Positions 8,702-17,693 of a DNA stretch of 64,000 bases are shown here, in pieces. Under the pieces are notes generated by a model. That model ran no database searches, was not told where the DNA came from, and saw only the letters and a list, made by a program, of their open reading frames with translations. Numbering within the stretch: position 1 is the first letter of the stretch; each line of letters starts with the position of its first letter. The translations under genes were made by a program, and so were the position numbers. Source of the stretch: Thereva unica. Taxonomy: Eukaryota; Arthropoda; Insecta; Diptera; Therevidae. Location: positions 1 to 64,000 of the forward strand of contig CATLJY010000152.1 of assembly GCA_949987705.1 (NCBI GenBank). The letters run 5' to 3'.

Positions 8702-8709
8702 TATAAATA
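8702..8709 (+). promoter_or_regulatory. TATA box (TATAAATA) for the hexon-like gene
   Basis: TATAAATAGG starts 4 nt after the mCP stop and only 10 nt before the ATG of the 37-codon frame. Transcripts starting about 30 nt downstream, near 8732, would have the hexon-like ATG 8822 as their first ATG and would skip the 37-codon frame's own start. Confidence 0.55.
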
Positions 8710-8711
8710 GG

Positions 8712-8825
8712 ATGAACTTCATGGAAAACATTAGTCAACTGGCAACCTTGAAGCGAGCAAGACGTCAACTGAGAGCTGATAATATACAATTTCTAAAATC
8801 AATAGGACTAACTTTGAAGCAATGA
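8712..8825 (+). CDS. Tiny basic protein (37 aa) between the capsid genes
   Basis: The frame MNFMENISQLATLKRARR to the stop at 8823-8825 encodes a short basic amphipathic helix (QLRADNIQFLKSIGLTLKQ). Its TGA overlaps the hexon-like ATG as ATGA, a tight coupling unlikely by chance between two unrelated frames. I recall similar tiny ORFs between the capsid genes of other insect Polintons but no function. A core peptide or a translational-coupling leader are both possible. Confidence 0.5.
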   Translation: MNFMENISQLATLKRARRQLRADNIQFLKSIGLTLKQ

Positions 8826-10501
8826 ATAACATCTTGGATATTACTGAAGGCACAAGCCATGATAATAGCATAACAAAAATTGACTACCACACTTACTCAT
8901 CGTTCGCCTCTTCATTTAAAAATAGTGATGAAACCCGCATTCCAGTGCAAAACCAAGACCTGTATATCCTCCCAGCTGAAAGTTTCATATACATTGAGGG
9001 AACAGTAACTAAACCTGACGGAACAATATCCAGCACTGCAGGGCTAGTAAATAATGCTATAGCGTTTCTCTTTGAGGAAATTCGCTATGAAATCAATGGT
9101 GTAGAAATTGATAGAACTCGAAATCTTGGAATAGCAACAACACTAAAAAATTACATATCATTAAACCCAAATGAGAGTCGCATGTTATACAACGCTAGTT
9201 GGTCGCCAGATATTATTATTATTATTATTATTTATTTTCAAAAGTATGTACAAAGATAGGATCTTATTATAGTATATTCATTAAAGGCAACAAAAATTAT
9301 ACAAAACAAAATTATATGGAAAAATTGAAGAGTATAAAAGTAAAATATAAGTGAGAAAAACTAAAAAAGAATAAAACATAGGAGATAGAAACAAAAAAAA
9401 AAAACAGAGAGAAAGAAAAAAAAAGAATAAATGAAATAAAATAGTAAAATACAAAATATAAAAAAAGAAAGTTTTATATAAAAAAGAAGTAAGCTATATA
9501 ATAGAAAGAAAGAAGAAAGTTATATATTCATGCTTTAATCAATTCTATTAGAAATGAATTCGAAGAGACGCTTCCTGAAGATGTTCACAGAATCAATACG
9601 TTGCAAATAGACTGGGAGTGAGTTCCATAAAACAGCCGCGAAGACAAAGAAAGAACGCTGTCCAATTAACGTGCGGAAACGCGGAATAATTAAATCAATT
9701 ACATCCCCCCATGGATTCTTCAATTTCTGCAACCCTCTAAAAACATTGCTGGGCTTTGCTGAAGATTACAAGAAAATTATCGCCAACGCTAAACATGAAC
9801 TCATATTAATACGAAGCAGGATGGATGAAGATGCAGTCATATCACCGACAGATGATGTAAACATCTCAATCTCGAAACTTCAGTGGCGCATTCCCCATGT
9901 TAATGTGGCCGATCATGAGAAAATTGCTTTATATAAAATCATTGAAAGCGGTCGTGAAATACAAATGCCATTTAGGAGCTGGGACATATACGAGTACCCC
10001 ACGCTACCAGCAACGACTCATCACACGTGGTCTGTCAAAACGTCATCGCAGATGGAAAAGCCCCGATATGTCATACTAGCTCTCCAAACAAATCGTAAAA
10101 ATGATAAAACAAAGGATGTCAGTAAGTTTGACCACTGCAAGCTGACAGATGTTAAAGTGCACTTGAATTCGGAATCATACCCATATGATGACCTGAACTT
10201 GAAATTTGATGCTCATAAATACGCTCTCCTATATGATATGTATATAAAATTCCAAACTTCATACTATGGACGCCAGTTGCAGCCACTACTCTCAAGGGAA
10301 GAGTTTATGCGTGATGCTCCGATCGTAGTCATTGATTGCTCTCGGCAAAACGAAACCATTAAAACAGGTCCTGTGGATATAAGGTTGGAATTCAAAACAT
10401 CGGAAAACGTTCCCACTAACACAACAGCATACTGTTTATTGCTACATGATCGAATAGTGGAATATACACCTCTAACCAACGAAGTCAGGAAAATTGCTTG
10501 A
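8822..10501 (+). pseudogene. Hexon-like major capsid protein (MCP) of the Polinton, split by a LINE insertion
   Basis: Double jelly-roll major capsid protein. The N-terminal part (8822 to about 9212) includes IPVQNQDLYILPAESFIYIEG, FLFEEIRYEINGVEIDRTRN and ends in NASWSPD. The C-terminal part resumes near 9735 with PLKTLLGFAEDYKKII and runs to the stop at 10499-10501 (SRQNETIKTGPVDIRLEFK near the end). A 5'-truncated LINE lies between. The two parts sum to about 390 codons, somewhat short for the family, so some sequence around the insertion may also be lost. The next gene starts 1 nt after its stop. Confidence 0.82.
9213..9735 (-). mobile_element. 5'-truncated non-LTR retrotransposon in the MCP gene
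   Basis: On the minus strand a frame at 9732-9535 reads VIDLIIPRFRTLIGQRS, FFVFAAVLWNSLPVYLQ and ends FISNRID, the terminal RT tail of CR1/Jockey-like elements (x-A-x-x-LWN-x-LP). It is followed by purine-rich 3' UTR, then AATAAA and an (AAT)n tail at 9213-9236 (TATTATT on the plus strand). The right boundary lies between about 9700 and 9735. I could not define a target duplication. The tail resembles the insertion at 26944. Confidence 0.75.
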
Positions 10502-10502
10502 A

Positions 10503-10982
10503 ATGGATGCCATTATCATCGATCTTCAAGGATTCAAATTACAAAACAATCAATTTATTTTCAAAGAATTGGCCCTTTTAAATTGTGAAAATCAAATGCA
10601 GCACTACATATTCCAACCACCATTCCCACATAAACATCTAACTCGGTCTGAAAAGAAACAAGTTGAGTGGCTGAGACACAATCACCATGGATTCAGATGG
10701 GGTGATGGATACATTCCCTACCGCACACTATATTCAGTTGGAGATCTGCTGCATGATAAAATAATCTATGTTAAAGGAGCTAAAAAGAAACAATGGATTC
10801 AGGAATTATTTGGAGATGAGCTAACCATATATGATGTAGAAGAGGAGGGATGCTCCAAACTATCAACAACAACAACAACAACAACAAATGGCTTCTTATC
10901 CTGCATAATACACGAAGGCCGATGTGCTCTGAAAAATGTTTTTGTAATAAGGGAATTTTTAAATAAAACAAATTTTTTATAA
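10503..10982 (+). CDS. Uncharacterised Polinton protein downstream of MCP, 159 aa
   Basis: Start MDAIIIDLQGFKLQNN at 10503, one nt after the MCP stop, so translation may be coupled. Visible features are an N-terminal beta strand with D-L-Q-G-F and K-E-L, then WLRHNHHGFRWGDGYIPY, then IYVKGAKKKQWIQELFG and E-E-E-G-C. This order of acidic and His/Gly motifs resembles a DEDDh-type RNase H-fold exonuclease scaffold. That is only an impression, since the expected acidic residues are not all evident. A Thr run comes from an ACA microsatellite at 10862-10887. The frame is complete and ends just before the inverted repeat at 10989. Confidence 0.6.
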   Translation: MDAIIIDLQGFKLQNNQFIFKELALLNCENQMQHYIFQPPFPHKHLTRSEKKQVEWLRHNHHGFRWGDGYIPYRTLYSVGDLLHDKIIYVKGAKKKQWIQELFGDELTIYDVEEEGCSKLSTTTTTTTNGFLSCIIHEGRCALKNVFVIREFLNKTNFL

Positions 10983-10988
10983 AAAGTT

Positions 10989-11150
10989 ATAATTGAGCCG
11001 TTTATTTTGAAAGTGGCATAAGTCACTTTTTCAAAAATATCGAGTTAATGGCAACCCTGCATACAATTGAACAGTATCTTTTAATTTTTAAACAAACAAA
11101 TTTAAAAAAAAAGTGACTTATGCCACTTTCAAAATAAACGGCTCAATTAT
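10989..11150. repeat. Perfect 43-bp inverted repeat with 76-nt spacer between convergent genes
   Basis: Arms 10989-11031 and 11108-11150 are exact inverse complements; the core is AGTGGCATAAGTCACTTTTT. The structure sits between the ends of the 10503-10982 gene (+) and the polymerase gene (-). It could be a two-way 3'-end hairpin, a small palindromic insertion, or an element-specific signal. Confidence 0.9.
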
Positions 11151-11191
11151 TCTTTTATTCATACTATTTACATATTGCACTTGTGTGAGTT

Positions 11192-14100
11192 TTATTCTAC
11201 ATCCATGTCTTCTTGCTGCTGCTGCTGCTGCACTGAAAAATGTCCCCATGGTAGAGTGTCGATCCCGTTGTCCATAATGCAGCGTTTATCATCCTGTGGG
11301 TTTAAAGCGATCTTTGCTTGGTTTAAAGTGTACACTTTATGACTATATGAACGAATGCTTTTTTGCTCAGCTATCTTGCTTTTTGAATTTTGCAAACATT
11401 CAATATAGTCGCTAATCTGCAAAGTTTTCGCCACAACGTTCTTCTTTACCCCTTTTGCTTTCTTCACTTCATCAACACCATCTATTTCAAGGGAGTACAT
11501 TTTAGACCTTAAGCCTACAAACAATGTCATTATTCGGCCATTTAATTCATCTTTCATCAATCCAGGAACTTTTTTATTTGCTTGCGGCATATTAAACTGG
11601 TTGGTCATAGGATAATCACTAGTATCAAATTTATCTATGTTTTTCTTCATAATAATATTGTATATGTCAACATTTTTTATTTCATATACTAATGAATCCG
11701 TATCCATGTACATTATTTTGCATTTATCAGCATCCAACTCTTTTAGCATAAAGTCATAATGGAATTCGTACAGTGCTATTTTAGAAATATCGAGAATCGC
11801 CATACCAATGTATAATGGTTTATCGAATTTAACTACCGGCTTTCGTAATTCAACTGCTACTAAATTTTCATTGAAAATTGCGCGACTATGGAAATTCGGT
11901 GCTGCAATGAGGTTTCTAGCGCCATACCGCCACTCCCACTTTGTACAAAGTTTTATGTTTGAATATTTTCGCACATTTTCCATAGTTTTTCCGAAAACAG
12001 CATTAATTATTTTCTTATATTGGTTCTTCTCGTAGGCATTTTTGGCTTGTTTCCTTTTATCTGTATTTAAGTCCACATATGGTTTAAGCCATGGTGATTG
12101 ATCGAACTGCAGAATGCGGTGAATTTTCTTGAGTATTAGTCCATGTGATAAACATTGTTTTAGGTTGCGGTAATGTATAACATATTTTTCTTTGGTGTGT
12201 AAAGTGGTTAAAAGTTTGCCTTGTTTTGATCCTGGTGGTGCTGAATGAGTGGGGCAAAATGGAAAATCTTTATGCAAATTATGCAGCTCCTGCGGGTATT
12301 CAAGATCTACCTCCAACATATAGCCGATCGGTGAATTATCATCAACACTCATAACATCAACATTATCAATCCATTTAAAGTTTCCGGTTGGAAGTGATTG
12401 CGACATGGCCCATCCATATAAATTATTCACGCCATAGTACATCAGATATTTAGTTTCTTCATCCGGTTTAAAGTTTTTCATATATTTATTGTTGGCTTCA
12501 CTATATCTGCAGCAGCATTGGCTAATTCCACCTCGGCAAGATTTTTCAATAAATAAAAGCATGTCAACATCCATTATCCTTTCTAAGCGCACTCCCGTGT
12601 AATACAGCATCGCTACCCATGTATATCCAGGCAGTGTGAAGACGTGTGCAGGGTCAAGTTTGTAAGTCTCCAGTCCCATAGCTCTAAAATTTGTAAAAAT
12701 ATCCGCCAGCAGAAGAACATCTGTTTTTAAATACAAATCTGAATACTCTCCCAGGCTTTTAATGTTAAATTTTTCCCACACTTTTTGCGCATGTTCATAA
12801 TCTTTTTCAGTTATCGGCTCATCAATCATTTTATTATAAAAATGCTCCACGCTAGGTAAACTATTACACTCCAATTTATCCCAACCATCGATGAAGTCAT
12901 ATGGAAAAACTCCTTTGCGCGTGAGAAGGTTGAAGCTTTCATCATCCAGGTCTTGCCATTGAGCTTTTGTTATTTTTAATTTTTCCTTAGGCAGCAGTCC
13001 GGCTAGTTTATCCAAAGATTCATCCATAAATCTATAAGAGTCGATGAATCTCAGCTTGATGGAGCTATTTTCAATGTGTTTGGTAAATGAAATGTACCGC
13101 TCTTTGTTCAACGGTAAAAGATCCACTTTTCCTGGTATGGTTAATGCTATATCCTTGATTATGAAATGCGCATCATATCCTGATAAATTGTGGAAAATGA
13201 CTGGGATGTTGCGACAATCATTATAATTGATGTTGCAGCTGTTGTGTGCTGGTCCACGATATTTGCCTGTGAGGTGGCAATGATCCCTCACTCTGGTTTC
13301 ACCAAGCGCAAAGGGTTTCTCGCATATATGGCAGCATGGTTGGTTTAATTGAATGCACTTTTCCTGCGCTGATAACGGTGCCAGTGGTTTTATATCCTTT
13401 ATTTGCTCTTCGGCTATATTTGCGATCTCCTGCAGCTGCAATGTAAACCACTGAAGACACGTTTTTCCACGATTCGATCGGTAAAATGATAGAGATTCAT
13501 CGTAATAGCAGTGAAAATATAATCCAATACTATGAACTTCATGTTCTTGAATTTTCCTTGTCTTATCGCCATTACTACCACCATCGGTAACAGGTATCAA
13601 TATTGACTCCAAATCTGCATATACTGTAAATGGTACCGGATTCTTGTAATTATAATTTTTAAAAGTGATAAATTTCTCCTTATGAAAAGCAACTTTACAG
13701 TCATTCACCTTTTCACACTCAGGCACGTGCGCTGCGAGCTTTTCTTCAGTATTAAAATAAAATAAACATCTATCACAGATATATTTTTTGTGTTCCTTTT
13801 TAGACGTCTGCCTGCTCACCAAACGTGATAAGTCTTTAATCCAGCAGAAATGATAAACAATATCACTATCATCATCACCATCCTCACTGCAGTCATAATT
13901 TGACTTTATCATTAGCAAGTTGATGTGTTTATCCAATTTCTTCTTCGTTAAGTAAGCTGGAACAGTCGTGTATTCATTTGTCTTTTCCTTTTCCAGTATG
14001 AAAACATTAATCGATAATCCATTGTTTGCTTCAAATATTTTTATTTGACTCAGTGTAACTGGAAGAGTGATACCGCTCAAGTTTAGCACATTGTTGTAGT

Positions 14101-14974
14101 GCGGGTACTTTGATGTTCTATATGCATGATCCCTACGCTCTACTGGATACAAAGCTGAGACCACTGCCCACGCAAAGCATGCATTATCATTATTCCTCAC
14201 ATTTACACATGCATGCTTTGCTGCGATGCTTTGCGGCAATTTTATATAGGATGATCCTCTTAATGGCTCGTATTTGTTTATGTGCACCATTAAATTCACT
14301 ATGGTATGTAAAGCCCAGCCGCTATCTTTCTCTTGGAACTCCTCAACCTGGGTCAATAGATCATCCTGCACGTTTTTCAAAAACCACTGTTCCAGATGAT
14401 CGGTGCTCCCAATGGGCGTAGTTTTGGTGTGAAAGTATTTTATATCACTTATCACATCACCATCATTAACACCATGCTTGACATACTCGCAGCTTAAAGT
14501 CGTTGATGCCTTGATGAAATTGTGCTTCTTTAAGATGTTCTTAACACGCCGCTCAAACAAAGCATAACCATCCTTTAAAAATTGCCTCACTTCGACGTGC
14601 TTTATATTGATGATGACACCTGTCCTGATTCGTAATGCAAACGCATTATGCAGCTCTTCCCAGCGTACACGAGCACTTCTTTTTTCAGTTCTTCCTCCTT
14701 CCTGCACACCTGCTCCATGGTGGCTGCTGCCAGCTTTCAACAATATTTGCAAGCCTCTTAGTTGCGCAATACAATTTTGATAGTGTTGTTTGGTCCCATT
14801 TCGCTTTTCAACCCTGCATGCTGCTTTTATTTTTTTAATAAATAAACCACACACCTTTGTAATAATAACACTTTGCGCAGCGTCTCTGTCCCTTAAGCAA
14901 TCTGCTGCTTGCTTATTTAGTCCACTCATTATACTGCGTGTATCCATTTTAATAGCAAAAACAAAACTTTTCAC
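11192..14974 (-). CDS. Protein-primed family B DNA polymerase of the Polinton, 1260 codons; motif A Asp replaced by Gly
   Basis: Replicates the linear element from a terminal protein. The frame is open throughout. In-frame ATGs at 14974, 14947 and 14929 are all possible starts. Features, numbered from 14974: exonuclease motif I VYADLESIL (near 450), a zinc-type CHICEKPF with RDHCHLTGKYRG (near 550-580), exonuclease motif II NLSGYDAHFI, exonuclease motif III YLKTDVLLL (near 747), polymerase motif A region YYGVNNLYGWAMSQ, motif B KKIINAVFGKT, and motif C YMDTDS (near 1090). In motif A the metal-binding Asp expected before VNNLYGW is Gly848 (codon 12433-12431, GGC). That change alone should abolish synthesis. 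A Gln run from a CTG microsatellite is at the C-terminus. Confidence 0.93.
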   Translation of the reverse strand: MKSFVFAIKMDTRSIMSGLNKQAADCLRDRDAAQSVIITKVCGLFIKKIKAACRVEKRNGTKQHYQNCIAQLRGLQILLKAGSSHHGAGVQEGGRTEKRSARVRWEELHNAFALRIRTGVIINIKHVEVRQFLKDGYALFERRVKNILKKHNFIKASTTLSCEYVKHGVNDGDVISDIKYFHTKTTPIGSTDHLEQWFLKNVQDDLLTQVEEFQEKDSGWALHTIVNLMVHINKYEPLRGSSYIKLPQSIAAKHACVNVRNNDNACFAWAVVSALYPVERRDHAYRTSKYPHYNNVLNLSGITLPVTLSQIKIFEANNGLSINVFILEKEKTNEYTTVPAYLTKKKLDKHINLLMIKSNYDCSEDGDDDSDIVYHFCWIKDLSRLVSRQTSKKEHKKYICDRCLFYFNTEEKLAAHVPECEKVNDCKVAFHKEKFITFKNYNYKNPVPFTVYADLESILIPVTDGGSNGDKTRKIQEHEVHSIGLYFHCYYDESLSFYRSNRGKTCLQWFTLQLQEIANIAEEQIKDIKPLAPLSAQEKCIQLNQPCCHICEKPFALGETRVRDHCHLTGKYRGPAHNSCNINYNDCRNIPVIFHNLSGYDAHFIIKDIALTIPGKVDLLPLNKERYISFTKHIENSSIKLRFIDSYRFMDESLDKLAGLLPKEKLKITKAQWQDLDDESFNLLTRKGVFPYDFIDGWDKLECNSLPSVEHFYNKMIDEPITEKDYEHAQKVWEKFNIKSLGEYSDLYLKTDVLLLADIFTNFRAMGLETYKLDPAHVFTLPGYTWVAMLYYTGVRLERIMDVDMLLFIEKSCRGGISQCCCRYSEANNKYMKNFKPDEETKYLMYYGVNNLYGWAMSQSLPTGNFKWIDNVDVMSVDDNSPIGYMLEVDLEYPQELHNLHKDFPFCPTHSAPPGSKQGKLLTTLHTKEKYVIHYRNLKQCLSHGLILKKIHRILQFDQSPWLKPYVDLNTDKRKQAKNAYEKNQYKKIINAVFGKTMENVRKYSNIKLCTKWEWRYGARNLIAAPNFHSRAIFNENLVAVELRKPVVKFDKPLYIGMAILDISKIALYEFHYDFMLKELDADKCKIMYMDTDSLVYEIKNVDIYNIIMKKNIDKFDTSDYPMTNQFNMPQANKKVPGLMKDELNGRIMTLFVGLRSKMYSLEIDGVDEVKKAKGVKKNVVAKTLQISDYIECLQNSKSKIAEQKSIRSYSHKVYTLNQAKIALNPQDDKRCIMDNGIDTLPWGHFSVQQQQQQEDMDVE

Positions 14975-15193
14975 TAAGCACTTGTTAAATTCACTGGATG
15001 TTCACAATTAAAATCACCAGTATTATCAGAGGTCGTAATTAATAACACTTTACTAGTTAACTCGCGGGATGCTCGTTGTAAACTGTGAAAATACTACTGC
15101 TACTGCTTCTTTTATAATAATACCCGCAATTGCACAACATAAACAAGTTCGATCATGCAAATCTGCCTATGTAGCAAATTCCTGACCCTAAGT

Positions 15194-15490
15194 GTTGTTT
15201 ACATAGGTGCATGGAACTCATGGACAAGTACAAAATTTACCAACTTCCGGTATCCGGCTGTCTTAGATGGAATTGCATCACCATAGTCACAGACAGACAG
15301 ACAAATCCCTACCCCTTCCCCCCAAAAGTTGTTTAAACAGGTGCATGGAATTCAATTTACCAACTTCCGGTCTATAGCTTTCTCACGCAGGTGCAAAAAC
15401 TGCTGATGAAGCAAATTCCTAGACCCCAAAAGTTGTTTACACAGGTGCATCATGAAAACTTCCACCCCAACGTTGTTTAGACAGGTGCAT
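15194..15490. repeat. Four iteron-like copies of GTTGTTTANACAGGTGCAT upstream of PolB and the 15615 gene
   Basis: Near-identical 19-mers lie at 15194-15212, 15328-15346, 15432-15450 and 15472-15490, all in the same direction. They differ at one or two positions around the N. Two further shared blocks, CAACTTCCGGT (15240, 15361) and ACTCATGGACAAGT (15217, 15494), show an irregularly repeated region. It occupies the intergenic space between the divergent polymerase and the 15615 gene, a natural place for regulator or origin-binding sites. The function is inferred. Confidence 0.8.
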
Positions 15491-15534
15491 CTATGGACTC
15501 ATGGACAAGTTCAATCGTGCTTCTAAATTTAGGG

Positions 15535-15570
15535 TATATAATGAGAACTGTGAAGAAGAACGCTAGCAGT
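15535..15570 (+). promoter_or_regulatory. TATA box and initiator for the 15615 gene
   Basis: TATATAAT at 15535-15542 is followed by CAGT at 15567-15570, 32 nt from the TATA start, and by ATG 15615. Confidence 0.6.
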
Positions 15571-15614
15571 TCAACCCCAATCACCTGGAGATCAACAGCA
15601 TCAGCCACAGCAAC

Positions 15615-15998
15615 ATGGATACAGCAACAGAACTCAAAAGCTTGGAATACTCCTCTTACTTAAGGATGTCCGACCTGCAGTTTGGAACCCCATATAAAAT
15701 AAAATCTGCAACCAGGCTTGAAACAGCATATGGTGTTCGGATTCGTCTCGAGTTAGAGGAGTCCCAACTTTTGCTACCAGCCAGGTACAGTTCACTTTCT
15801 GATGCAGCCTTACAAGACATCAACAACAAAGGAAATTTCCACGTAATCAATTCTGGACCGCAGGGGAAGACATTTATTTTCAAGTTTGTACAAATTGATG
15901 CCATTCCGGTTAATTATAGTTTTTATACCGATAATTCAAGTGAAATCCCTAATTTTTACAATCCTAACAACAAGAAAAGGAAATTTCCTGGTGAATAA
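15615..15998 (+). CDS. Small uncharacterised Polinton protein, 127 aa
   Basis: MDTATELKSLEYSSYLRM starts under a well-placed TATA/initiator pair. The middle alternates beta strands (YGVRIRLELEE, LLLPARYSSLSDAAL) and the tail is basic and disordered (NPNNKKRKFPGE). The pattern, with a strand followed by L-P-x-R-Y and a helix, would suit a small OB-fold nucleic-acid-binding protein such as a single-strand binding protein. I have no motif that proves it. The gene diverges from PolB across the iteron region, which fits a replication or regulatory role. The frame is complete. Confidence 0.6.
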   Translation: MDTATELKSLEYSSYLRMSDLQFGTPYKIKSATRLETAYGVRIRLELEESQLLLPARYSSLSDAALQDINNKGNFHVINSGPQGKTFIFKFVQIDAIPVNYSFYTDNSSEIPNFYNPNNKKRKFPGE

Positions 15999-17027
15999 TA
16001 ATACTGTGCTGTATCTTGAATAAACAAATAATTGTATGATTTATCCGAATAAAAAAATAATATGTGTTCTAATTAATAGGTTTTTTATTTGTAGCTATTA
16101 CTACTACTACAACAACAATTCTTTTTAATACCCTAACTTTATTAAATATTTCAGCAGTTTGCTCTGCCGTTTAATTTTTTTCTTTTCAGTACTAACTTGC
16201 TGATTACATTCACTGATGCACTTTGTTTATCTCAATAAACGTTCGCAGCATGGGAAGCCTGAAATTTTCACACTTTTGCTTGATAAGGAACCCGATGTTT
16301 TCTTATTTAACCATCATTAAAATTTATTCGTTGGGTATAATTAGCACTTAAGGTGATCAGTTTAAATAATAGAATTTATCCAATACATTCAGGATTGAAT
16401 AATTATGGCATAAGTTAGCTGATAATAGGAATCTTCATTGTTTTTAGTATGTGATCGAGTTTATGCGAAGTATTTTTTTTGGCAGCTTTCTGCCACTTCT
16501 TAGTGTGTGTAATATTTGTGGTTTGTGAAAGGTATTTTAACTTAAATTTATTGTTTAAAAATATAATATATGCAGCATGTTCAGGATAATAATAATAATA
16601 ATAATAATAATTACATCACAAGTCAAATGGGAGCCTTCGCTGCATTGTTACTGCTTATGGGAAATATCTTTTTCAGATATGATTTTTTGAGCACTTAGCA
16701 ATTTTCAAGTTGCGGTTGTTTGTAATATTAGCGACTTGAGGTGAGTATTTTCATTAAAAATTCTTTGGAAGATAATAATAATAATAATAATATATCATGG
16801 CATATGGCTGCAATCCAGATCATAGCTTACAGATCGCACCGGGTTGTTGTCGAGAATAATATACCCATCTCAGCTAAAGCTTAATTCTTAGTGTTACTTG
16901 AAAGTCCAGTTCTTCCAGTATGTAAATTTTTGCTCCAGAATTAATACTACAGAAAACATCTCGAAACCAAAGTTCAAATCCCCCACACAGCTTAGTTTAA
17001 TTCCACTCACAGAGAAATTTAACCAAA
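15999..17027. other. Right interior of the Polinton without an intact gene
   Basis: AT-rich sequence holding two AAT microsatellites (about 16588-16611 and 16770-16791) and, on the minus strand at 16314-16125, a degraded small frame listed separately. Nothing else is recognised. Confidence 0.6.
16125..16314 (-). pseudogene. Degraded small minus-strand Polinton frame
   Basis: Reading from ATG 16314, an early stop is followed by ENIGFLIKQKCENFRLPML. After a one-base shift near 16215 the frame continues with a basic helical tail (TEKKKIKRQSKLLKYLIKL) ending at 16125. The composition is clearly more protein-like than the flanks, and the position mirrors the small gene near the other end. I do not recognise the family. 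It could be chance. Confidence 0.3.
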
Positions 17028-17693
17028 GCTTCTTTAATTCTTAGTTCAATTAGCTTCCCACAGCTGGCGCTCACATCTCACACCAACTTTCCGTCCCAAA
17101 TCCCATGCCGGTTCTGGGCCACGCAAACATACATCCAGAGCCTTAAGTCACATCCCCAAATCCCATGCCAGCTCTGGGCCATATCCCATGCCGGTTCTGC
17201 GCCACCCTATCCAAGAAACATACATCCAGAGCTTTAAGTCACACCTCAAATCCCATGCCAGCTCTGGACCAAATCAACACCGAAATTCAACTAGCTTCCC
17301 ACAGGTGGCACTCAACAACACAGCTTTCAGTCACACCCCAAATCCCACCCCGGTCCCACACCAAATCCCATACACGCTCTGGACCACCCATCTCCATCCA
17401 CCAACTCCAAGACACCCAACCTCCATAAACAGCTTTCAAACCACCTTACCCAAAACCCAAACCCAAAACATCTCGTACACGTACATAAAGAGCTTTCACC
17501 CATCTCCACACACCAACTCTAAGCCACCTTCACACCTCATACCCATACATGAAGAGCTTTCAAGCCACCTTATCCAAGACACAAACCTAAAACACCTCGT
17601 GCACGTACATGTAGAGCTTTCAGACCCCCCCAAATTCTAGGCCGGTACGGGGCCACCTCCTAGGTGGCTTAGAACCCGCCTAGCTCTACTACT
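17028..17693 (-). repeat. Polinton right terminal inverted repeat
   Basis: Inverse complement of 1870-2543. It ends CTAGCTCTACTACT, followed by the TCCGAA duplication. The few mismatches and one short indel against the left copy show the element is not brand new. Confidence 0.92.

Larger units (their letters stand above)
1870..17693. mobile_element. Complete Polinton/Maverick (adintovirus-like) DNA transposon, 15,824 bp
   Basis: The ends are exact: TCCGAA, then AGTAGTAGAGCTAGG at 1870, and the inverse CCTAGCTCTACTACT then TCCGAA at 17693. The terminal inverted repeats are about 0.67 kb. The gene set is the classical one: retroviral-type integrase with chromodomain, protein-primed DNA polymerase B, FtsK/HerA-type packaging ATPase, adenain-like protease, penton-like and hexon-like capsid proteins, and accessory genes. 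Order from left is: Cys-rich gene (+), INT, fibre, DUF8207 and ATPase (all -), then PLA2-like, PRO, mCP, a 37-codon ORF, MCP and an unknown gene (+), PolB (-), and a small gene (+). INT, fibre, PLA2-like, mCP and the unknown gene have open frames. ATPase, DUF8207, the Cys-rich gene and MCP are broken, the PRO start is lost, and PolB lacks one catalytic Asp. The copy is almost certainly not autonomous. Confidence 0.95.

Noticed and set aside
10780..11026. Minus-strand Leu/Val-rich frames overlapping the end of the 10503 gene
   Set aside because: They are antisense to a well-placed gene and produced by the ACA microsatellite.
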